Positions 56,836 through 64,000 of a stretch of DNA of 64,000 bases are shown one piece after another. The stretch is from Saprospiraceae bacterium (lineage in GTDB: Bacteria > Bacteroidota > Bacteroidia > Chitinophagales > Saprospiraceae), in contig JADLHA010000028.1 of the NCBI GenBank assembly GCA_020848995.1, positions 62,001 to 126,000 of the forward strand, written 5' to 3'. Numbering within the stretch: the stretch's first letter is position 1; the number at the start of each line of letters is the position of its first letter. The translations under genes and the position numbers were made by a program. The notes beneath the pieces are model-generated. The model had not been told where the DNA came from and did no database searches. It saw nothing but the letters and a program-made list of their open reading frames with translations.

Positions 56836-59800
56836 ATGAAAAATTTAATGTGTAAATTATTGATTACCACAATAATATTATTGCATGTACCACTTCATGC
56901 CCAACAAGACCCGGCAGTCGGGAAAAGTCTGGAGCGCTTACGGTCCCTTGCTCCCGGAATGGGTTTGTCGATAGAGGACATTTCCGACGTCGCCGTTTCG
57001 GACCTCTATCGCTCGGAGCACAACGGCATCACCCACGTGTACCTGATCCAGCGTTACCGGGAAATCCCGGTCTACAACGCCATTACCTCGTTTCACGTTG
57101 CACCGGATGGAAAGGTATTCGATAGTCCGTCGCGATTTTATTCATCCCTGGCGGATAAGGTGAATGCCACCCGGCCGAGGATCAGCGAAGCGCAGGCACT
57201 GACCCGCATCGTCGAAGACCTCCAGATCCCCAATGCACTGGTGCCGACCAACCTCGTCCGCAACGACCACGGAGGCCGGGAATTTCCCGCAACCAACTTT
57301 ACCATGAGTCCCATTCCCGTCAAATTGGTTTACATGCCCGTTGATGAAGGCCGAAGCCTCCATCTCGCATGGGACCTGACCCTGGAACTCTCCATGCGCG
57401 AAGATTACTGGTCCATCCGTGTGGATGCAACGACCGGGGAGATCCTGGACCGGCATAACTTGACGGTAAAATGCAGTTTCGGACATGTGCATAACCAGGA
57501 AAAAATCTCTTCCGCTTCTGGAGAAAGGGAGCATACCTGCTCGGGAGTTGCGGCCATATCCATGCGCGAATCCGCTCTGGAGATCCCCGCGGCTGCTTCT
57601 CCATCATCGACGGGTTCATACCGCGTCATTGCCGTGCCGGATGAAAGTCCGAAGCACGGCAGCCACCAACTCGTAGTCAAACCAGGATATTCCAATGCTT
57701 CCCCGTTTGGTTGGCACGACACCAACGGAGTCGATGGCGCAGAACACCAGATCACCCGGGGCAACAACGTCCATGCCTACCTGGACCGAAATGCAGACAA
57801 TGTCGCAGATGGGCTTGAGCCCAGTGGGGGCAGCGACCTGCTGTTCGATTTCCCTTACGATGCAAACGTGGAGCCGGATGTTTACAAGGAAGCCGCACAG
57901 GTCAATCTGTTTTACATGAACAACATGATGCACGATATCAGTTACCAGTATGGCTTTAACGAGGCGGCGGGCAACTTCCAATCTAACAATTATGGCAAAG
58001 GTGGACGCGATGCGGACTACGTTCGCGCAGAAGCACAGGACGGATCCGGCACCAGCAATGCTAACTTCGCCACACCTGCCGACGGCACGGGAGGGCGAAT
58101 GCAGATGTTCCTGTGGCTGGCCTCTCAGGAGGAAACCTACATCGTAGGTCCTGATTCATTAGCAGCTTCCATTGATTGCAGACGTGGAGCGTTCGGCGCA
58201 GCTCCCACAGACGTTCCCATTAGGGCGCAGGTCGCGGTTGCAAACGATTACTCGGCCAATCCCAGCCTAGGTTGTAAGGAGGGCTACAAACGGTCCGAAG
58301 TCGAGGGTAAGATCTTGCTCATCGAAAGGGGTACCTGTGAATTTGGCCTTAAATCGCTCAACGCACAAAAGGCTGGAGCCGTGGCGGTCATCATCTGCAA
58401 TTTCGACGATACTTATGTGAATATGGGTGCTGGCGCCGTTGGTGGTCAGGTCACCATTCCTGCCTACTTCACCACAAAGTCGATCTGCACCCGCCTCAAA
58501 CTCATCGTGCAAACAGACACCCTCGTGATGGAGATCCGCCGGCCCGGAGCCAACGCAGGGCCTGACAGTTTGGATGGCGATTTCGACAACGGCATCATCG
58601 CCCATGAATACGGGCACGGCATTTCCAACCGGCTGACCGGGGGACCTTCCAGTTCCGGTTGCCTTGGCAACGGTGAGCAAATGGGGGAGGGCTGGAGCGA
58701 TTTTATGACGCTGATCACCTCTGCAAAAGCAGGCGATTTTGGTGCCATGCCACGCGGGATCGGCACCTTTGCACTCAACGAAAGGCCTGACGGATTGGGC
58801 ATCAGGCGCAGGCCTTATACGACCGATATGAGCTTCAACGAATTCACGTATAAGGACATGACTGCTGAAGTCCACGATCTGGGCGAGATCTGGACCACAG
58901 TCATCTGGGACCTCTACTGGGCGCTTGCCGACGAATATGGCTACGACCCGGATTTTACCAACAAGGCCGCCGGCAACAACATCGCCATTCAGCTTGTGTT
59001 TGATGGTATGAAACTCCAACCCTGTTCGCCGGGAATGATCGATGGTCGCAACGCCATTTTAAAAGCAGACACCATCAACAATAAAGGGGCTAATGCCTGT
59101 TTGATCTGGAATGTATTTGCCCGCAGGGGGATGGGCTATTTCGCCAAACAGGGATCGAACAACCAGGTTGGTGACGAGACCCTGAGTTTTATTGCTGCGC
59201 CCATTTGCGTCGACAGGATCCTCTTTTCCAAGCGAGCCGGTTATTACAAAGATCCCGCAACCTTTGTCAAAAATGACGTCGTCAAACCGGGAGACGCTTT
59301 CCGCATTACCCTGGAAATCGACAATTACCGACCCGGCGCTGCCAATGATGTCGTAATCCGGGATCGAATTCCACAGGGATGCAGTTATGTAAGCGGCTCG
59401 GGATCGATTGCTCCCCAGGTTATTGGTGACGAGCTCGTATGGAACCTGGGTCAGATGAAATCTTTGGAATCGCGGCGCATCGAATATTCCCTGCAGAGCA
59501 GCATTGCAAATGCTTCTTCTACTCTTTGGTACGACGATTGCGAATCAGGCGAAGGCATTTGGGAAGTTGACATACTGAAAGGTGACCGGCTATGGTACCA
59601 CGACGAGGGATTTGGGGTGGACGACTCCTATTCCTGGATTGCTGAGGAAGGAGAAAATGGTTCCGATGACTTCTTTTTTTACAACAGGGACCCCCTCCCA
59701 CTTCCCGACGACAATCCCGCCTTATTGTTCCAACACTTCTTCAACACCGAAACAGGTTTTGACGGTGGCGTCGTCGAAGCTTCGACCGACGGATTTGTGT

Positions 59801-60426
59801 GGAAGCAGTTGACCGACGACAAATTTTCCTTGAACGGCTATACCGGCCCCATTGACTATCAAGCCTTTGTTGTGCCAAACCTGCTGGCTTTTTCGGGACA
59901 ATCGGGAGGTTTTATTCCTTCAGTGATCGACCTGTCGGATTACAAGGGCAAAAGCATCTATTTGCGCTTCCGCTTTGGCAACGACAGTCTGAACCTTAGC
60001 TCGGACCAGACTACGATCCTGGGATGGGTTGTAGACAACATCGAGCTGATCCTTCCCCGGTTTTACAATTCCGAAGCCTGCCTGGCAACCGCAGAAGGGA
60101 TCGCGGAGTGCGCATCCCTCGACCGCAAAGGGGTTCTTGCCGATTCAGATAAGATCGTTGACACCCAGGACGGCGAAAATTCCTCCGGAGCGTTGATGGT
60201 TTATCCCAACCCCGGAGCCAAACAGGTGTATGTCCGCATCGACGATGACGCGGCGTATGACGAATTGTCACTGATGCAAACAAACGGTCAGGTGCTGCAA
60301 CGCATTCCCCTCGGGGGCGGAAATCCGCTTTACCGCATCGATACAGAAAATTTGCCCAGGGGTATGTTGATCCTGCGGGCACAAGGTCCAAATGGCACTG
60401 CCGTTCGTAAGCTGTTTATGAGGTAA
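56836..60426 (+). CDS. T9SS-secreted M36 (fungalysin-like) metalloprotease
   Basis: About 1196 residues with a signal peptide (LLITTIILLHVPLHAQ). Propeptide-like N-terminus ~25-200, catalytic M36 domain with zinc site H590-E-Y-G-H594 (IIAHEYGHGISNRLTGG) and the third ligand Glu in EQMGEGWSDF. A PA domain is inserted near residues 440-575 (LIERGTCEFGLKSLNAQKAG). Residues ~810-895 are a DUF11-like repeat (VVIRDRIPQGCSYVSG), then a possible MAM/concanavalin-like part, and the last ~75 residues are a T9SS type A tail (LMVYPNPGAKQVYVRI...LPRGMLILRA). Extracellular endopeptidase. The open frame upstream of 56836 is antisense to rlmB. Confidence 0.92.
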   Translation: MKNLMCKLLITTIILLHVPLHAQQDPAVGKSLERLRSLAPGMGLSIEDISDVAVSDLYRSEHNGITHVYLIQRYREIPVYNAITSFHVAPDGKVFDSPSRFYSSLADKVNATRPRISEAQALTRIVEDLQIPNALVPTNLVRNDHGGREFPATNFTMSPIPVKLVYMPVDEGRSLHLAWDLTLELSMREDYWSIRVDATTGEILDRHNLTVKCSFGHVHNQEKISSASGEREHTCSGVAAISMRESALEIPAAASPSSTGSYRVIAVPDESPKHGSHQLVVKPGYSNASPFGWHDTNGVDGAEHQITRGNNVHAYLDRNADNVADGLEPSGGSDLLFDFPYDANVEPDVYKEAAQVNLFYMNNMMHDISYQYGFNEAAGNFQSNNYGKGGRDADYVRAEAQDGSGTSNANFATPADGTGGRMQMFLWLASQEETYIVGPDSLAASIDCRRGAFGAAPTDVPIRAQVAVANDYSANPSLGCKEGYKRSEVEGKILLIERGTCEFGLKSLNAQKAGAVAVIICNFDDTYVNMGAGAVGGQVTIPAYFTTKSICTRLKLIVQTDTLVMEIRRPGANAGPDSLDGDFDNGIIAHEYGHGISNRLTGGPSSSGCLGNGEQMGEGWSDFMTLITSAKAGDFGAMPRGIGTFALNERPDGLGIRRRPYTTDMSFNEFTYKDMTAEVHDLGEIWTTVIWDLYWALADEYGYDPDFTNKAAGNNIAIQLVFDGMKLQPCSPGMIDGRNAILKADTINNKGANACLIWNVFARRGMGYFAKQGSNNQVGDETLSFIAAPICVDRILFSKRAGYYKDPATFVKNDVVKPGDAFRITLEIDNYRPGAANDVVIRDRIPQGCSYVSGSGSIAPQVIGDELVWNLGQMKSLESRRIEYSLQSSIANASSTLWYDDCESGEGIWEVDILKGDRLWYHDEGFGVDDSYSWIAEEGENGSDDFFFYNRDPLPLPDDNPALLFQHFFNTETGFDGGVVEASTDGFVWKQLTDDKFSLNGYTGPIDYQAFVVPNLLAFSGQSGGFIPSVIDLSDYKGKSIYLRFRFGNDSLNLSSDQTTILGWVVDNIELILPRFYNSEACLATAEGIAECASLDRKGVLADSDKIVDTQDGENSSGALMVYPNPGAKQVYVRIDDDAAYDELSLMQTNGQVLQRIPLGGGNPLYRIDTENLPRGMLILRAQGPNGTAVRKLFMR

Positions 60427-60443
60427 ACGAACGTCTGTTCGTT
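60426..60443. repeat. Hairpin AACGAAC/GTTCGTT overlapping the protease stop
   Basis: A 7-bp inverted repeat with loop GTCT overlapping the TAA stop. Same family as the AACGAACGTTCGTT palindromes. Another, stronger terminator stands 14 bases downstream. Confidence 0.7.
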
Positions 60444-60456
60444 ATAAGATCTGTTG

Positions 60457-60490
60457 AAAATCCGGATACCCGAAAGTGTCCGGATTTTTT
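60457..60490 (+). terminator. Rho-independent terminator of the M36 gene
   Basis: TCCGGATAC (60461-60469) pairs with GTGTCCGGA (60476-60484), extended by AAAA/TTTT, with a 6-base loop CCGAAA. The run of T after the stem completes a classical terminator. Confidence 0.9.
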
Positions 60491-60573
60491 GTTGAAAAGG
60501 TGCAGACTGCATGATTGCATGGCCGGGTTCTTACCAGCGATTGAATGAAATGTGAGAATACCAGTAAACAGGA

Positions 60574-61008
60574 TTAGGGTTCAAAGACCTGAACCTTTCG
60601 GGTGATCTCCACGAAGCGCTTTGTGAATTTGCCTTCGTATCGCGTTGCGCGGATGAGGTGGTTGTCGATCCAATGGTAATTGCCGCCTCTGGGCTTATTG
60701 AGCAACAGATAGTGGTATTTGAAGCCGCGCAGTTTAAGCCAATTTTCCGTGATCTCCCGGTGCGCTTCAGTGCGCGAAGAAAAAAACGTGATGATGTGCC
60801 CTTCGTCGTACCAGTGGTTGATGACTTTCAACGCATCGGGATATGCCTCGGCGCTAACCATGCGTTCAGGTTCCTCGTTGGGAATGTCGTCACAAATCGT
60901 GCCGTCAATATCGATCAAGAAATTTTTGACTTCCGGGGGTAAAATGGGCGAGGCCCGGTGGCCTTCGGCATCGGTGTTTTCTTTGAGAATGGATTCCTCG
61001 TTATTCAT
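60574..61008 (-). CDS. HAD-family phosphatase-like protein
   Basis: 144 residues. HAD motif I is LIDIDGTICDD (D33 nucleophile, D35), motif II is FFSSRT, and the late Lys is in YHYLLLNKP. An N-terminal ~25-residue extension precedes the fold. Motif IV is DNHLIRATRY rather than the usual DD, so the magnesium site could be altered. It is 15 bases after the coiled-coil gene and co-transcribed with it. Confidence 0.82.
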   Translation of the reverse strand: MNNEESILKENTDAEGHRASPILPPEVKNFLIDIDGTICDDIPNEEPERMVSAEAYPDALKVINHWYDEGHIITFFSSRTEAHREITENWLKLRGFKYHYLLLNKPRGGNYHWIDNHLIRATRYEGKFTKRFVEITRKVQVFEP

Positions 61009-61023
61009 CTGAACGCGATGGGT

Positions 61024-62376
61024 TCATTCCTCATCCAGGGTGCTTTCAACATTGTGGCTTGAAGGACTTTCCTCTTCGGGCTGCACCTCAGTAACAGATG
61101 ATGACTCTTTTGCTTCGCCTGGTTCGGCACTTGGCAGGTCTTTTTTGCGGCTTCCTCTCTTGCGGACTTCTTTGAGTGATTCAGCCGCTTTGGTGAGTTT
61201 TTCCTGAACTTCCTCAGAAATGTTTTCGTGAGATTGCACAATGGAATCCGCTATCTGGGCTTTTACCTTTTCCTTTTCCGCTTCTAGGAGTGCTTTTTGC
61301 TCGAGGCGTTTCTGGTTTTTCTCCTCGCGTTTTTTCATTGAGGTCTGTTGGCGGTCGAGCTTTTCACGGGTGGCCAGCAATTCCTCCAGTTTCGCTTCCT
61401 TGGACTTCAGGCGCTCTTCGATCATGCGGATCTTCGCCACCCGGATCTGGGCTTCCAGTTGACCGTCGGTAACCGCGATCCGCCTGTTTTCAAATTCGAT
61501 GTTCTTGCGCTCAAAGGCGATGGAATCTTCGAGCCGCTTAATGGCCCCCAGCAGACCTTCGTATCGCTTGTTGAATTTGTCGGCGGAGCCTTCGTCTTGC
61601 TGGCGGTGTTGAGGGCGGCTTTCGCGTTTGCTGCGGATGAGGTTGAAGTTGTCGTTGATCCGTGCCAACAGCGCTTCAAAATCCTTGCGCAGCAATCCTC
61701 GTTGCTTAATGTCCTTCTGAATGGCGATCATTTCGTCGACCAGGGGCTTGATCACGGCGCCATTTTCGATTTTCGCAGTGATCGCCGAAAGCTTATCTGA
61801 AAATTGCTGGGCCAATTCACGGGATTTTTGAACCATGACCGACTGACGTGCTTTCCTTAGTTTTTTGAGCTCGTCAAACAGTGCATTCGATTTTTCCCGG
61901 AGCGAGTCCGAATGATCGCGCAAAATATTTTTGTCGAATATGTGCTGCTGAACACCTCCCCACAGGTCCCGAAGCTCATTCCACAGGTTATCGTCAAATT
62001 CCTCCAGGCGCTTGATCTTATCGGACAAGTCCTCCAGCTGGTTCTTGAAATTCTTGTAAAGCTTTGTGGAGAGTACGACAAAATGCCATTCCATCTGTGC
62101 CCGCTGAACAACGTCGGACTTTTCAACCTTGAGGTCGTCGGGGAGAATGGTCTCTGCCATGGTCAGTTCCATCACGCGGTGCGAGGCGGAAACCGGAAAA
62201 TCCAAATCGGATCCCACACGCCAGTGAGACATCATCTGGTTGTAAAAATCTTCGGTGATGTCTGCTTCCGGAATGCTCCAAATGTCGACTTTATTTTCGT
62301 CGGCATTGAGTGAAATGGCCAGCAACACGCGCTCCTCATTGTTATTGGTCCCCCAAATGACCAGCCTGGATTTCAT
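61024..62376 (-). CDS. Coiled-coil protein of unknown function
   Basis: 450 residues. The N-terminal ~90 residues form a globular part (RLVIWGTNNNEERVLLAISL). Then a long charged coiled coil, ~110-400, with heptads such as NQLEDLSDKIKRLEEFDDNL and DEMIAIQKDIKQRGLLRKDF, and a C-terminal Ser/Pro/Glu-rich disordered tail (SAEPGEAKESSSVTE). No signal peptide or membrane helix. I recognise no domain. Probably a cytoplasmic structural or scaffolding protein. The HAD-like gene follows 15 bases later. Confidence 0.72.
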   Translation of the reverse strand: MKSRLVIWGTNNNEERVLLAISLNADENKVDIWSIPEADITEDFYNQMMSHWRVGSDLDFPVSASHRVMELTMAETILPDDLKVEKSDVVQRAQMEWHFVVLSTKLYKNFKNQLEDLSDKIKRLEEFDDNLWNELRDLWGGVQQHIFDKNILRDHSDSLREKSNALFDELKKLRKARQSVMVQKSRELAQQFSDKLSAITAKIENGAVIKPLVDEMIAIQKDIKQRGLLRKDFEALLARINDNFNLIRSKRESRPQHRQQDEGSADKFNKRYEGLLGAIKRLEDSIAFERKNIEFENRRIAVTDGQLEAQIRVAKIRMIEERLKSKEAKLEELLATREKLDRQQTSMKKREEKNQKRLEQKALLEAEKEKVKAQIADSIVQSHENISEEVQEKLTKAAESLKEVRKRGSRKKDLPSAEPGEAKESSSVTEVQPEEESPSSHNVESTLDEE

Positions 62377-62548
62377 GAAATCTCGTTTACTTTCCCCAAT
62401 TTGTAATATATAGACCTCTGATAAAGAGGTTTTTGTATGTTGTTATCCCCATTTGATTCCCAATGTCCCGATGGTCTGGCAGGGTAGATGGGTCCCGGAG
62501 TAAATGCAAAAATCAATCCAAATTCCCGAAATTCCAATAAAATTGAAA

Positions 62549-63547
<999 letters not shown>

Positions 63548-63566
63548 CGCTCTTTGAGATTTTTTG

Positions 63567-63597
63567 CAAAGTTAAACTGCTTCAAAGCACGGGCAAA
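63567..63597 (-). promoter_or_regulatory. Strong promoter of asd
   Basis: The minus strand has TTTG (plus-strand 63594-63597), a 19-base spacer and TAACTTTG (63567-63574). Both boxes and spacing are consensus; the ATG follows 19 bases later. Confidence 0.75.
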
Positions 63598-63761
63598 CGA
63601 AAGTCAACCTTAAGGTCCTTACCGCTTTTTAGAATGCCGGGTTTACATTTCCAAGCCGCAAATGGACAAGGCTTTTTCAGGTACTGATCTATTTATTCAA
63701 TTCCCCAAAGTGCTTATGGAATAGCTTGTTGCTTCGGATTCGCAGGGCGTAGCTTCGCCTT

Positions 63762-64000
63762 ATGAGAACCACCCTGCAGATCATGGTGCTGTGGGCAGTT
63801 GTGTATGCGTGCTCTGTGGCACAATGGGTCGACCAATTCGACCACACTTTGGACACAGCCTGGTTCGGGGACCGCAGCCATTTCGTCGTCGACCCACTGG
63901 CGCGATTGAGGCTGCAGTCGCCGGCAGCCGGATCGTCTGCGCTCTGGAGGCGATATGCCATGATGGATTCTGTGGTGCTCTCCTGTTCCGCATTCCTGGA
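63762..64000 (+). CDS. Secreted protein, 5' part only (lamin-tail/surface type)
   Basis: The frame starts at ATG 63762 and runs off the right edge (79 codons and two bases). Signal peptide RTTLQIMVLWAVVYACSVAQ, followed by WVDQFDHTLDTAWFGDRSHF and LARLRLQSPAAGSSALWRRY. This opening (W..F......W.GD...F.V....LRL.A...) is typical of large T9SS surface proteins with concanavalin-like and lamin-tail domains in Bacteroidota; the downstream domains are outside the window. A TAGCTTCG box (63750-63757) is four bases upstream and TTG at 63729-63731. Confidence 0.65.
   Translation, partial: MRTTLQIMVLWAVVYACSVAQWVDQFDHTLDTAWFGDRSHFVVDPLARLRLQSPAAGSSALWRRYAMMDSVVLSCSAFL

Noticed and set aside
62414..62434. 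ACCTCT/AGAGGT hairpin with TTTT on the plus strand
   Set aside because: No plus-strand gene ends here, so it has nothing to terminate; short stem, may be chance.

Overview
The window comes from a member of the Bacteroidota, most likely the Saprospirales/Lewinella-like group (group assignment is inference). Evidence for the phylum: type IX secretion (T9SS) C-terminal sorting tails on exported proteins, Omp28/DUF6029-type outer membrane genes, a SusB-type GH97 glucosidase, an F-ATPase operon lacking atpD/atpC, promoters of the form TTTG-N18/19-TAnnTTTG, and almost no Shine-Dalgarno sequences. It reads as an ordinary chromosomal region with a small repeat/toxin-antitoxin accessory component. I found no rRNA, tRNA, CRISPR array, prophage or intact transposase.

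Layout. 1-6.4 kb: end of a TPR protein, an exported amidohydrolase, an exported caspase-like/TPR protein, a small membrane protein, and a possible glycosyltransferase on the minus strand. 6.6-13 kb: catabolic and redox genes (FAD/Fe-S 2-hydroxyacid dehydrogenase, NuoE-NuoF fusion, thiolase) and a Gly-rich small protein with its own terminator. 13-20.6 kb: a T9SS beta-propeller protein, small unknowns, a methyltransferase, a 377-bp non-coding element bounded by 13-bp inverted repeats (17852-18228), an exported serine hydrolase and a TonB-C protein. 20.7-26.2 kb: atpB-E-F-H-A-G, with a terminator-like hairpin between atpE and atpF. 26.2-35.4 kb: nucleotidyltransferase, lipoprotein, secreted metal-binding protein, glyQS, gyrB, and a TlpA/DUF6029/Omp28 cluster. 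35.5-42.3 kb: pheT, a putative 6S RNA, RNase Y and GH97. 42.4-46.6 kb: Smr and PstS-like pair, TPR protein, another copy of the repeat, and hicBA. 46.7-51.6 kb (minus strand): ridA-trpS-FAH operon, yceD-rpmF, a T9SS serine hydrolase and an OmpA-like barrel. 51.7-64 kb: ddl divergent from a PASTA protein, rhodanese, yraN; then a gamma-carbonic anhydrase/TraB/rlmB operon, an M36 metalloprotease with T9SS tail, a HAD/coiled-coil pair, asd, and the start of a secreted protein cut by the window edge.

The genes cover translation (pheT, glyQS, trpS, rpmF, rlmB), energy (ATP synthase), DNA topology (gyrB), RNA decay (rny), cell wall (ddl, asd, PASTA), and a secretome for extracellular protein and glucan breakdown. 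The most noteworthy non-coding signals are the nested inverted-repeat element with a distant inverted copy, a 6S-like RNA between pheT and rny, the atpE-atpF hairpin, and a recurrent AACGAACGTTCGTT-type palindrome at gene junctions.
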